Source: Verrucomicrobiota bacterium (GTDB taxonomy: Bacteria > Verrucomicrobiota > Verrucomicrobiia > Limisphaerales > UBA9464). Taken from it: DNA of 64,000 nt. Each line of letters begins with the position of its first letter. Positions within the stretch are counted from its first letter, which is position 1. The stretch is from assembly GCA_016871805.1 (NCBI GenBank), contig VHCG01000003.1:62001-126000 (forward strand). The letters are read 5' to 3'. Shown here in pieces: positions 38,106 to 46,901 of the stretch. A program made the translations under genes and the position numbers. The notes beneath the pieces were generated by a model. That model saw only the letters and a list, made by a program, of their open reading frames with translations, ran no database searches and was not told the origin of the DNA.

Positions 38106-38474
38106 CTATGGGGTCATGGGCCAACCGGCCTCGGTCATCGCCCGGTATCCACCGGCCAGCGAGACCACCGCGGAGTAGCCCATGCGCTGGGCGACATCCG
38201 CGGCCAGGGCGCTGCGGAAACCGCCGCCGCAATACAGGATGAGTTCGGTCGTCGGATCCGGAAACCGGCTCTCGAGATCCCGTTCGAGGATCCCCTTCCC
38301 CAGGTGCTGAGCCCCCACCGCATGCTGGGTCCTCCACTCGGACTCCTCGCGGACATCGATCAGGACCGCCCTCGGATTGGCGGCGAGACGCGTCCGGGCC
38401 TCCGCCACGGTCACCTCACGCACCCGCGACTTGGCCTCATCCACCACCTTCAGGAACCCCGGGGAATGCTTCAT
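38106..38474 (-). CDS. Rhodanese-like domain protein
   Basis: The 122-aa single rhodanese domain has AVLIDVREESEWRTQHAVGA and an active-site loop CGGGFRS. The loop cysteine can carry a persulfide for sulfur transfer. It converges on the Gfo/Idh gene and is divergent from the cupin gene, 52 bp away. The chosen start, the ATG at 38474, gives the usual domain length. Confidence 0.85.
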   Translation of the reverse strand: MKHSPGFLKVVDEAKSRVREVTVAEARTRLAANPRAVLIDVREESEWRTQHAVGAQHLGKGILERDLESRFPDPTTELILYCGGGFRSALAADVAQRMGYSAVVSLAGGYRAMTEAGWPMTP

Positions 38475-38526
38475 CGAGACGAGAGTGTCTTGCCGGCCAG
38501 ACCCTGCCAAGCCAGCTTCGGCGTCG

Positions 38527-38889
38527 ATGGACATCGTCAACCTCGACCACGTCCCCGCCTTCGAGACCAAGGACGGCTCCGAGATCCGGGAACTCCTCGC
38601 GCACCGCAATTCAGCCATCCGGAACCAGAGCCTCGCCGAGGCCCGGCTCGGCGTCGGACAGGCCACGACGGAGCACTACCACGTCAGGACCGAGGAGATC
38701 TACTACATCACCCAGGGCACCGGCCGCATGCGGATCGGCGACGAGATCCGCGAGGTCCGGGTCGGCGACGCCGTGGCGATCCCGCCGGGTGCGCGCCACA
38801 AGCTCTGGAACACCGGAACCGAACCCCTGCGTCTCCTGTGCTGCTGCGCTCCCGGCTACGAGCACAGCGACACCATCATGACCGAATAG
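38527..38889 (+). CDS. Cupin-domain protein
   Basis: The 120-aa protein has a single cupin with metal-ligand motifs EHYHVRTEEIYYITQG and IPPGARHKLWN. It may be a small isomerase, dioxygenase or sensor; no substrate can be assigned. A glutaredoxin gene follows 18 bp downstream on the same strand. The start is the ATG at 38527 (MDIVNLDHVPAFETKDG). Confidence 0.85.
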   Translation: MDIVNLDHVPAFETKDGSEIRELLAHRNSAIRNQSLAEARLGVGQATTEHYHVRTEEIYYITQGTGRMRIGDEIREVRVGDAVAIPPGARHKLWNTGTEPLRLLCCCAPGYEHSDTIMTE

Positions 38890-38907
38890 AACCCCCTGAA
38901 ACCGCAC

Positions 38908-39165
38908 ATGACCCCGAAGACGATCCGACTCTTTGTGAAATCCGGCTGTCCCTGGTGTGAGGAGGCCATGGAATGGCTCGACCAGCGCGGCATCCGGTAC
39001 GAACTGCTGGACGTGCTCCGGAACGCGACGGCACGGCAGGAGATGCTGGACCTCACAGGACAGACCAAGGCCCCGTCGATCGACGTCGACGGCCACATCC
39101 TGGCGGACTTCGGGGCGGATGAGCTCGAGTCGTGGTGGCGACACCAGGGATTCGGCACGGGCTGA
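38908..39165 (+). CDS. Glutaredoxin family protein
   Basis: The 85-aa thioredoxin-fold protein has a CPWC active site at residues 14-17. Glutaredoxins reduce disulfides or glutathionylated proteins in the cytoplasm. It lacks the usual cis-Pro context TVP, having KAPSIDVDG instead, which still places a proline before the second strand. Confidence 0.88.
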   Translation: MTPKTIRLFVKSGCPWCEEAMEWLDQRGIRYELLDVLRNATARQEMLDLTGQTKAPSIDVDGHILADFGADELESWWRHQGFGTG

Positions 39166-39189
39166 ACACCGGTCCCCGCACGGACCGGC

Positions 39190-40344
39190 TCAACCGGACG
39201 CCTCCGCCCCACGGCGGCATCCGAAGGCGGTGACCTCGCCCTTGTTCGCGTTGAGACGCAGGAGGAACAACGGGTCCGCCACCCGCGCGAGATCCCGACG
39301 GATGCCCGCAAGCCTGGCCCGGTCCTCCTCCCCCTTCAGCTTCAGCGTCACGACGAACCACTGGGTGTCCGAACGCTCCAGCCATTCGAGGAGCATGGCA
39401 GCGGACCTCTCCGGTGCCGCGATGACGTCGCAGACTAGCCAGTCCACCGGACGGTCCGGCCGGAACGAAAACGCGTCGCCCCGGATGAACTCCAGCCGGG
39501 GATCCCGCATCAGGTCGTCACGGAGCGGGGACCGGTCCACCGCCGTCACCCTCGCCCCCCGGCCCAGGGCCACATGGGACCAGCCCCCTGGCGAGGCTCC
39601 GAGATCGACACAGTGGTCGCCCGGCCCCATTCCCCTGCCCAGACGTTCCAGGGCCTCCGTCAGCTTCGCAAACGCACGACTGGGCGCCGACCGGTCCTCG
39701 GCCACCGGAATGGATCCCCCGTCCCAGGGCCAGATCAGGTCGCGGCATCGGACCGGGACCGGCGCCGACGCGATCGACACCCAGCCCCGATCGGGGGCGG
39801 TCAGCACACCCTGAACCAGGGATTCCTCCTGCCCCCAGGGTTCCGTCGACTCGCGAAGCTGACGCAGCAGATGCCGGCGGCGCTCCTTGAGTCCCTCCAC
39901 GAGCGCCTCACGAATCCAGCGGCACCGGTTCATGCCGGCGGTTGCCGCAACGCCCCCGGGGGTCTGCCCCGCCCGGTCCTCCAGCTTCGGGGAACGATGT
40001 CCCAGCACGTGGGTTCCGAACGCCCTGCGGGCACCCACCGTCCTCGGCGCGACCGCTCCGTAATGGGGCCACAGGTGGAGCCTCCAGGGCTTCCCCTCCG
40101 GCACACCGACAAGGATCGCCTCCAACAGGGCCTGGGCCCATCGGTTGACGGAATCGGCGCACACCAGGCGCGCATCCGGAAGAAGTTGCCGACAGAAGCA
40201 GAGAGGCCCTCGTCCACCGGAAGGCGGGGAATCGGCGGCGACCAGGCCGGCGGGAAGGCCCGAGTCGCGTGCCGTGATGCCACCCTGCCGCAGTTCCGCG
40301 ACCAGGTCGGCATCATCCCCCTCTGCACTGATGAACAGATCCAC
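39190..40344 (-). CDS. RlmM-like 23S rRNA 2'-O-methyltransferase
   Basis: The 384-aa protein ends in an FtsJ/RrmJ-type SAM domain: DLGASPGGWSHVAL (~245), ARVTAVDRSPL, WLVCDVIAAPE and VVTLKLKGEE. The catalytic Lys-Asp-Lys-Glu set is completed by NKGEVTAFG. A long N-terminal region resembles the THUMP-containing half of RlmM, which methylates C2498 of 23S rRNA. The start is a GTG at 40344. The exact target in this lineage is inferred only. Confidence 0.85.
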   Translation of the reverse strand: MDLFISAEGDDADLVAELRQGGITARDSGLPAGLVAADSPPSGGRGPLCFCRQLLPDARLVCADSVNRWAQALLEAILVGVPEGKPWRLHLWPHYGAVAPRTVGARRAFGTHVLGHRSPKLEDRAGQTPGGVAATAGMNRCRWIREALVEGLKERRRHLLRQLRESTEPWGQEESLVQGVLTAPDRGWVSIASAPVPVRCRDLIWPWDGGSIPVAEDRSAPSRAFAKLTEALERLGRGMGPGDHCVDLGASPGGWSHVALGRGARVTAVDRSPLRDDLMRDPRLEFIRGDAFSFRPDRPVDWLVCDVIAAPERSAAMLLEWLERSDTQWFVVTLKLKGEEDRARLAGIRRDLARVADPLFLLRLNANKGEVTAFGCRRGAEASG

Positions 40345-40513
40345 GTGTCATCGGGAACACGCCGGATCCCGACCCGGTTTCTAGGCGGCCCCACCCCCCA
40401 CTGGCAAGAAGGCGATCACCTCGCCCCCTCCACGCCTCCGGGTCGCCGTGTGGTTTCCCCACCCCCTTCTCCGCGTGCTTCCCAACCGTCCCGGCCTGTC
40501 CCAAACTCGCCCA

Positions 40514-40945
40514 ATGAGTTCCGTCATCTACCCCCGGTCTCCTCGTGAACAGATGGACGGCTGGGTCTACCTCCCCCGGTTCATCGACAAGATCCGACTC
40601 CACCTCGCCGGGAAACTCCCCGAGGACTATCGCGCCAACTTCGCCCACGGTGGTTTCGACGCGAAGTGGCTCGAGGCCGCCGGGCTCCGGGCCGACGACT
40701 TCATCCCAGTCGTCCGGGAGTCGATCACCGACGGACAGGTCTGCGACTGGATCCACAGGAACGTGAGCCGGTCGTCAGCCGACAAGGCCGCCTTCAACCA
40801 CCACGTCCTCAACCGCGGACGCGAGGAGAACGAGCCGGCGATCCGGGAACGTCTCCGCCAGCGCAAGGCCGAGTCCGGATTCGCGCACCGCGACGACATA
40901 CAGACCTTTGTCGACTACATCGATGCCGACGAGAAGCGGCTCTGA
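40514..40945 (+). CDS. DUF5069 domain protein
   Basis: The 143-aa protein is rich in Arg and Asp (SPREQMDGWVYLPRFIDKIRLH, YRANFAHGGFDAKWL, DDIQTFVDYIDADE). This matches DUF5069, a family common in Verrucomicrobia and Planctomycetes with no known role. It is soluble with no signal. It is followed by a DMT transporter on the same strand. Confidence 0.8.
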   Translation: MSSVIYPRSPREQMDGWVYLPRFIDKIRLHLAGKLPEDYRANFAHGGFDAKWLEAAGLRADDFIPVVRESITDGQVCDWIHRNVSRSSADKAAFNHHVLNRGREENEPAIRERLRQRKAESGFAHRDDIQTFVDYIDADEKRL

Positions 40946-40984
40946 GAGCAGGTCCTTGCCCTCCCGCCACCGCATCCTCGTCCC

Positions 40985-41863
40985 GTGACGGTCTGGCCCT
41001 TCCTGATCGTCCGGGTTGTCTCGAACCCCTGCTCCAACGCGCTCCAGAAGTGGCTCGCCGGCCAGGGGGTGCCCTCGTCGGCGCAGCTGCTGCTCGTCCA
41101 TCTCGGACTCAGCCTCGTCACCCTGTCCCTCCTCCTCCGGGATCCCCTCGGCATCCGGATCCCTGGATTCTGGGGCTGGTGTGGGCTGTCCGCCGCACTG
41201 GCGGTGGCCGCCAACTGGCTGATCATCGAGGCGCTCCGAAGATCCGACCTCTCCCTTCTGGGACCGATCAACGCCTTCAAGCCGGTGGTGAGCCTGCTTC
41301 CAGGCTGGATCCTTCTGGGTGAACCCCTAGGCATCCCCGCCGCCTTCGGCATCCTGCTGGTCCTTGCGGGATCCCTGCTGCTGACGCCCCCCAGGAACCC
41401 CGGACAGGGGAGCCTGGCCCTGCTGGGCGATCGGGGAGTCCAATTGAGGTTCCTGGCCCTCATCCTGTCCGCCGGCGAGGCGGTGACGCTCAAGCGGGCG
41501 CTCCGGCTGGCCGATCCCCTGACGGTCTTCGCGGCCTGGTGCCTGCTTGGACTGCTGATCCTCCTCCCCATCGCCACCCGGTCCCTCCTCGGCACGGGAC
41601 TCTCCCGGACGGTTCCGACCCGAAGGCGCCAGTCGATGGCGGCCTTGGGACTGGTGACCACGACGGGCCTGATGCAGTCCTGCACCCTCATCACCCTCGC
41701 GGCGTTTCCAGTGGGAGCCGCACTGGCGCTCTATCAGACCTCCTCGATCCTGACCGTCCTGCTGGGTCATGCCGTGTTCCAGGAACCCCACTTCCGCCGC
41801 CGACTGGGTGGGGCCCTGGTCATGGCGACCGGCGCCGCACTTCTGGTGCTGCAGGCGAGCTGA
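40985..41863 (+). CDS. EamA/DMT-family transporter
   Basis: The 292-aa inner-membrane protein has ten hydrophobic segments in two EamA repeats and starts with GTG at 40985. The middle (GSLALLGDRGVQLRFLALILSAGEAVTLKRAL) carries the repeat boundary. A palindromic hairpin follows the stop. The substrate is unknown. Confidence 0.85.
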   Translation: MTVWPFLIVRVVSNPCSNALQKWLAGQGVPSSAQLLLVHLGLSLVTLSLLLRDPLGIRIPGFWGWCGLSAALAVAANWLIIEALRRSDLSLLGPINAFKPVVSLLPGWILLGEPLGIPAAFGILLVLAGSLLLTPPRNPGQGSLALLGDRGVQLRFLALILSAGEAVTLKRALRLADPLTVFAAWCLLGLLILLPIATRSLLGTGLSRTVPTRRRQSMAALGLVTTTGLMQSCTLITLAAFPVGAALALYQTSSILTVLLGHAVFQEPHFRRRLGGALVMATGAALLVLQAS

Positions 41864-41891
41864 AATGGGGGATCATCACTTGTCCCCCATT
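41864..41891. terminator. Hairpin after the transporter gene
   Basis: The 9-bp perfect stem AATGGGGGA / TCCCCCATT begins right after the stop codon. No T-run follows, so it may be a transcript-stabilising hairpin rather than a classical terminator. Confidence 0.45.
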
Positions 41892-42111
41892 GGGATCGAG
41901 GCATCCGAAGGGACAATCGCGCTCGATCCGGGGGCATCAAGGCCGTCTGGGCGGTAGACACGTACCCATCGAACCGCCTTAGCACCCTTTAATTTCAATC
42001 CTCCAAATTACAGGATTCTGCGATTTCCTTTGATTTTGGACCGAGACCGAAAACCAAATCCTGTCGGCGGAGGGAACGGACGGTTGGAAAAAGCGGGGCC
42101 TGGAAAACGCA

Positions 42112-42145
42112 AAACCGGTCCGAAGGGATCCCCTTGGACCGGTTT
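42112..42145 (-). terminator. Probable original terminator of tRNA-Asp, now separated from it
   Basis: The 10-bp perfect stem AAACCGGTCC / GGACCGGTTT extends inward through AAGGG/CCCTT with one bulge. On the minus strand TTTTGCGTTTT follows. It lies 11 bp beyond the tRNA 3'-end copy at 42156-42188, where the end of the tRNA transcript would have been before the island arrived. Confidence 0.7.
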
Positions 42146-42155
42146 GTTCGCGGGA

Positions 42156-42188
42156 AAGTGGCGGGAGTGGCGGGGCTCGAACCCGTAA
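42156..42188 (-). repeat. Left attachment repeat (copy of the tRNA-Asp 3' end)
   Basis: A 33-bp perfect direct repeat of 48287-48319 covers the tRNA-Asp T-arm, acceptor 3' strand and CCA. It marks the far boundary of the integrated island (att site). The two sequences diverge on both sides. Confidence 0.92.
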
Positions 42189-42617
42189 GAAATGCCGTAA
42201 ATGGCGTCTCGTTCTCTCAGCTCTCGTCGCTTCATCTGCTCAGGAACAAATAGCAAACCTCTGATGGACGGGCAGTTCAGTTAAGTGCATCGACGGTGGC
42301 AAAAAGCAGAAAACGGGAAGACGCCGAAACCGCTGCCATACGTCAAATCAGCACGTTTTCAAAAACCGTGGCCTTAATCGTTCGCAAAATCCGAACGCAA
42401 TGCAAGCCCCAACAGGCTCATATCACTCCGTGGATCGCCTTGAGCACAAGCAGCATCCATTCAATGGCACAAGGGTATGCCCACCATCCCAGTGCCTGCC
42501 TGCCCGCCTTACCGGCGTAGGAAAAGGCTAAACCTGTTGCCTGCTCTCACCTTTGGTTCGTCGGGGTTGTTCGGAATTAGGCGTTGCCTCCGAAATCATT
42601 TTGGGCAAACTCGACGG

Positions 42618-45600
42618 ATGCTCTCATTTGTCCATCGTCGGCAAGCATTGGTGTTGCTATGGCTCGTTGCTGCACTCCAGACCATAGGGATGGCGGTACA
42701 AGCCCAAGTCTTCAACGGGCTGCGCTACACCGCCGCAAATGGAACGGTGACAATCGTCGGGTATGATTGTGGCACCAACAAGACGGTGCAGATTCCAAGT
42801 ACGATAAATGGAACCAGTGTCATCAGCATCGGGGAATATGCGTTCGCCCAGTGCACCAGCTTAACCACCATCGCTATTCCTCACAGTGTCACTAGCATAG
42901 GACATGGGGCATTCGCCGGCTGCGCTAGCTTGAATAGCATAACGGTTGATCCAGCTAATTCTGTTTACAGCAGCGTCGGCGGTGTATTGTTCGACAAAAA
43001 CAAAACCCTATTACTACAATGCCCCCATGGACTCACAGGGATTTACACCATTCCTAACAGTGTTAGGTCTATCGTAAGCTATGCCTTCTTCGGCTCACGC
43101 CTTACCAGCATCACGATTCCCGAAAGTGTTAAAAGCATCGGAAACTATGCGTTCGCCCAGTGCAGCAGCTTAACCAGCATCAGCATACCAAACAGTATTA
43201 CAACTCTCAACGGAGGTGTATTCGACGGCTGTAGCAGCTTAACCAGCATCAGCATACCAAACAGTATTACGACTATCGCCGGAGGTGTATTCAACGGCTG
43301 CAGCAGCTTGACCAGCATTACCATACCCAACAGTGTCAAAAACATCAAATCAGATGCATACGGCGATCCATTCGGCGGCTGCACCAGCTTGACCAGCATC
43401 ACAATCGGCAACAATGTCGCAGAATTCGATTACCGCTTTACAGGTTGCACCAAATTAAACAGCATTACTGTTGATCCTGCGAATTCTAGCTACAGCAGCG
43501 ATGGAGGCGTTTTATTCAACAAGAAAAAGACAACTTTATTGCTATGCCCTCAAGGAGTCAACGGAAGTTATACTATTCCAAACAGTGTCACCAGCATCAG
43601 ATACGGTGCGTTCGCTCAGTGCAGCAGCTTGACCAGAATCGGCATCGGCACCAGCTTAACTTCGTTGGGAGGCGGAGAATTCCTCAGCTGCACCCGTTTG
43701 GATAGCATCACTGTTGATCCTGCGAATCCTAAATATAGCAGCGATGGAGGCATTCTATTTGACAAAGCAAAAGCCACATTATTGCTTTGCCCTAAAGGTT
43801 TCATCGGAATTTATACCATTCCCAACAGTGTCACAGCCATCGGAAACCAGGCGTTTTCTCAGTGCAACAGATTGACCGGAATCACCATTCCCAACAGTGT
43901 CACCAGCATCGGATACCGTGCGTTCGATCAGTGCAGCAGCTTGTCCAGCATCACCATTCCAGACAGTGTCACAGCCATCGGACACCAGGCGTTTTCTCAG
44001 TGCAGCAGCTTGTCCAGCATCACCATTCCCAACAGTGTCACAGCCATCGGAAACCAGGCGTTTTCTCAGTGCAACAGATTGACCGGAATCACCATTCCCA
44101 ACAGTGTCACCAGCATCGGACACCAGGCGTTTTCTCAGTGCAGCAGCTTGTCCAGCATCACCATTCCCAACAGTGTCACAGCCATCGGAAACCAGGCGTT
44201 TTCTCAGTGCAGCAGCTTGTCCAGCATCACCATTCCCAACAGTGTCACAACCATCGGACAACAGGCGTTTTCTAGGTGCAGCAGCCTAACCAACATCACT
44301 GTTGATCCTGCAAATCCTGCATACAGCAGTCAGGGAGGTGTTTTGTTCGACAAAAACAAAACCACTTTAATAAGCTATTCCCAAGGATTGACAGGGGGCT
44401 ACACAATTCCCATCAGTGTAACAACCATTCAGGGAACTGCTTTTATTTACTGCTCGGGCTTAACCAGCATCACCATTCCCAACAGTGTCACAACCATCGA
44501 GGCAGCTGCTTTCGTCGGCTGCAGCAGCTTGACCAGCCTCACTATTCCCAACAGTGTCACAGCCATAAGTGGATATGCTTTCGACGGGTGCACCAGCTTG
44601 ACCAACATCACTGTTGATCCTGCAAATCCTGCATATAGCAGTCAGGGAGGCGTTTTGTTCAATAGGATAAGAACCACTTTACTGACATGCCCACCCGGCT
44701 TTGTAGGAGCCTACGCCATCCCCGAAGGTGTAACCAGTATTGGGGTAATGAGCCCTTCAGATAGTGCTTTTAATTTTTTCGGCTTTAATAACTGCCAGCG
44801 GCTAATGTCCATAACTATTCCGGATAGCGTAACCAATATATCATACCAAGCCTTCTCTAATTGCGACCGATTGACGAGCATTAGAATACCAAAAACAATC
44901 AAAACTATCGGAGGTAATCCCCCCATAGGTGAACATATGGCTAACAACATCGCCTCGGGGGCGTTCAACGGTTGCAGCAGTCTGACCAACATTGCCATTC
45001 CAAACGGAGTTACGTTAATATCCCAGTATGCATTCTCCGTTTGCAGTAACTTGACCAGCATCGTGATTCCGAGCAGCATTCGTGCTATAGGGGTGGGACC
45101 TTCGGATACTGATGGGATGGATTTTCTTTACCAACGTTTTCCAAATTTAACCAACATCTTCTTCAGAGGGGATGCTCCTCGTCTTCGTAATCTGATAGCA
45201 ATGGATGGTTCTCCGAATACAACTATATACCATATGCCAGGAGCGGCGGGCTGGGAGAGTTTTCCGGTGGAGGCAAACGTAAAGGTATTACCCTATCCTG
45301 AAGGCACTCGGTTTCCTGCAGATGCAACTGCACAAGTTGTCAATGGCTATATTGTCGGCTTTAGAATTGAGGATAGCGGCTATGGATATAAAGCGCCGCC
45401 ACACATCAAAGTAGTCGGAGGGGGTGGAAGCGGGGCAACGGCAACTGCTACGATTGATGTTGAAGGAATGGTATCCAGCATCAAAGTCGTTAATCCTGGA
45501 AGTGGATACAGTACCGAACCCAAGGTTGAGATTACGGAGGCAACTATTGCGCCCAGCCCCGAACGTGCAACAGCCACGGCAACTCTGGTGAATGGATTTG

Positions 45601-46709
45601 TTGTTGCCATCAATCTAGCCAAGAAAGGCTACGGCTACACTGAGGCTCCCAAAGTGGCGATCGTGGGAGGTGGCGGAACTGGAGCTGCTGCAATATGTGT
45701 CCTAGATGCAAGTGGCTCTATTGCGGCAATACATATTCAGAATCCCGGTTTCGGTTACAGTAGCGCACCTACCGTGGTCATAGATCCGCCACTTGTTGCT
45801 GCTTCTGGCAACGCCAGCATAGTCAATGGCTTTGTTGTAGGAGCCAACGTAGTTCAAGGTGGTTTCGGCTACGCCACTCCACCAGTGGTACGCTTTATCG
45901 GAGGTGGTGGTTCTGGTGCCACTGCGACAACAACCATTGACGCAAACGGAACTGTCACTGCCATCAACATGCTCAATATTGGCAGTGGATATACAACCGC
46001 CCCCACACTGCTGATTGCACCGCCGATTGTGCCTGCTCCCACGGCTAGTGCCAGCACGGTGCAGACACTGGTATTTGCTGGCTTGAACAACCTGCTTCGG
46101 TACGAGCTGCAGCAGTCAACAGATTCTGGATTGTTTCAAAGCACTGGCATCGCAGTAACACCCGAAAATGGAGCATTTATCACCACCAGCGATCTGTTGA
46201 GCCAAGGAGTGTTCAGCAACAATGTCAATGACACACATAGCTTTCGGCTTGTGGCTCAACCTGTTCCAACAGCTGCAAGTGCCAGCGTCCAGGTGGTCAA
46301 TGGATTTGTGGTGGCTGTGAATCTGATCAATGGTGGCAACGGATATACTGTGGCTCCAACAGTTTCTATTGCTGATTCGACTGGAGCGGAAGCCGTAGTA
46401 ACCGCCACGGTGAACAATGGAGCAGTAATAGGGTTCACTGTAAAGAGTCCTGGTCACAGTTACTCATCATCTGCAAAAGCAATTGTAACGCCACCACCAA
46501 CAGTGAGCATTGCACCATTATTGGAACCCACCTTGCGGATTGGCGTTACCAATTTGTTGCAGAATTTCAGCTACCAACTGCAAACAAGCACGAATCTGCC
46601 GACGTTCGGCAACAGTGGTGCAGCATTTATTGCCACCAACACTTGGCAGTATCTTTACATTCCGATGCAGTCGGCACAAGGCTTCAGCCGAATCCAGTTT
46701 GTTCAATAA
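42618..46709 (+). CDS. BspA-like leucine-rich-repeat secreted protein (1363 aa)
   Basis: A signal peptide (ALVLLWLVAALQTIGMAVQA, cleavage ~29) precedes about 830 residues of BspA/LRR_5 repeats with the unit ITIPNSVTSIGxxAFxxCSSL. Blocks such as ITVDPANPAYSSQGGVLF interrupt them. Seven nearly identical 23-residue units (43820-44285) show recent tandem expansion. From ~895 to 1310 a second repeat type appears (GGGGSGATATATID, GYGYTEAPKVAIVGGG). The C-terminus reads YQLQTSTNLPTF, a pattern common in secreted Verrucomicrobia proteins. Related proteins bind surfaces or host matrix; here the ligand is unknown. No LPXTG anchor is seen. Composition is far from the core genome, so the gene was probably acquired with the island. 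Confidence 0.88.
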   Translation: MLSFVHRRQALVLLWLVAALQTIGMAVQAQVFNGLRYTAANGTVTIVGYDCGTNKTVQIPSTINGTSVISIGEYAFAQCTSLTTIAIPHSVTSIGHGAFAGCASLNSITVDPANSVYSSVGGVLFDKNKTLLLQCPHGLTGIYTIPNSVRSIVSYAFFGSRLTSITIPESVKSIGNYAFAQCSSLTSISIPNSITTLNGGVFDGCSSLTSISIPNSITTIAGGVFNGCSSLTSITIPNSVKNIKSDAYGDPFGGCTSLTSITIGNNVAEFDYRFTGCTKLNSITVDPANSSYSSDGGVLFNKKKTTLLLCPQGVNGSYTIPNSVTSIRYGAFAQCSSLTRIGIGTSLTSLGGGEFLSCTRLDSITVDPANPKYSSDGGILFDKAKATLLLCPKGFIGIYTIPNSVTAIGNQAFSQCNRLTGITIPNSVTSIGYRAFDQCSSLSSITIPDSVTAIGHQAFSQCSSLSSITIPNSVTAIGNQAFSQCNRLTGITIPNSVTSIGHQAFSQCSSLSSITIPNSVTAIGNQAFSQCSSLSSITIPNSVTTIGQQAFSRCSSLTNITVDPANPAYSSQGGVLFDKNKTTLISYSQGLTGGYTIPISVTTIQGTAFIYCSGLTSITIPNSVTTIEAAAFVGCSSLTSLTIPNSVTAISGYAFDGCTSLTNITVDPANPAYSSQGGVLFNRIRTTLLTCPPGFVGAYAIPEGVTSIGVMSPSDSAFNFFGFNNCQRLMSITIPDSVTNISYQAFSNCDRLTSIRIPKTIKTIGGNPPIGEHMANNIASGAFNGCSSLTNIAIPNGVTLISQYAFSVCSNLTSIVIPSSIRAIGVGPSDTDGMDFLYQRFPNLTNIFFRGDAPRLRNLIAMDGSPNTTIYHMPGAAGWESFPVEANVKVLPYPEGTRFPADATAQVVNGYIVGFRIEDSGYGYKAPPHIKVVGGGGSGATATATIDVEGMVSSIKVVNPGSGYSTEPKVEITEATIAPSPERATATATLVNGFVVAINLAKKGYGYTEAPKVAIVGGGGTGAAAICVLDASGSIAAIHIQNPGFGYSSAPTVVIDPPLVAASGNASIVNGFVVGANVVQGGFGYATPPVVRFIGGGGSGATATTTIDANGTVTAINMLNIGSGYTTAPTLLIAPPIVPAPTASASTVQTLVFAGLNNLLRYELQQSTDSGLFQSTGIAVTPENGAFITTSDLLSQGVFSNNVNDTHSFRLVAQPVPTAASASVQVVNGFVVAVNLINGGNGYTVAPTVSIADSTGAEAVVTATVNNGAVIGFTVKSPGHSYSSSAKAIVTPPPTVSIAPLLEPTLRIGVTNLLQNFSYQLQTSTNLPTFGNSGAAFIATNTWQYLYIPMQSAQGFSRIQFVQ
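43820..44288 (+). repeat. Tandem 69-bp repeats coding 23-residue LRR units
   Basis: Seven consecutive units of 69 bp differ at few bases. Units 1-2 (ending NRLTG, then SIGYRAF) resemble units 4-5, which suggests a two-unit (138-bp) duplication. Near-identity at synonymous sites means the copies are young. They also create an antisense open frame, which is not a gene. Confidence 0.85.
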
Positions 46710-46750
46710 CGCTGGCGCACTAGGCAGCCAAAGTTGCCTCACCAACTGCG

Positions 46751-46840
46751 CTACTTGAGAGCGTCAATGGTTTCCTTGGGGTTGAAACGTTGCAGATACC
46801 TTGCAGTGGTTGAAACGGATGAATGCCCCAGCGAAATCTT
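46751..46840 (-). pseudogene. C-terminal stub of a second tyrosine recombinase
   Basis: Minus-strand translation gives KISLGHSSVSTTARYLQRFN, then PKETIDALK and a TAG. This is the final box of a phage-type integrase, with the LGHSS histidine and the catalytic ARYLQ tyrosine. A stop codon lies immediately upstream in frame, so only ~29 codons remain. It differs from the end of the neighbouring integrase, so it comes from another element. Confidence 0.75.
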
Positions 46841-46901
46841 TTAGGACATTACTAAATGAATTAGGTAGGCGTTTTGCTGTAGATGATTTGCAATTAAAAC
46901 G

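Larger units (their letters stand above)
41892..42617. other. Core-island junction and island left end
   Basis: The stretch contains the tRNA terminator and the left attachment repeat (listed separately). From 42189 it is island DNA, visibly AT-richer than the core. I see no convincing gene; the signal peptide of the BspA-like protein starts at 42618. Confidence 0.6.

Noticed and set aside
42008-42256. 82-codon minus-strand frame across the left attachment repeat
   Set aside because: It spans the terminator and the island junction and has no family resemblance; formed by chance at the junction.
43779-44261. Antisense open frame of 160 residues with its own repeats
   Set aside because: It is the reverse reading of the 69-bp LRR repeats; a repeat unit without stops gives an open frame on the other strand. 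No ribosome-binding site or family match supports it.
43820-44288. Regular repeats that could be taken for a CRISPR array
   Set aside because: The units are contiguous, in frame with a long gene and have no unique spacers; no cas genes are near.
46715-46760. tRNA D-arm-like sequence (GTAGCGCAGTTGGTGAGG on the minus strand)
   Set aside because: No acceptor stem, anticodon arm or T-arm can be folded with it, and it overlaps the end of the recombinase stub.
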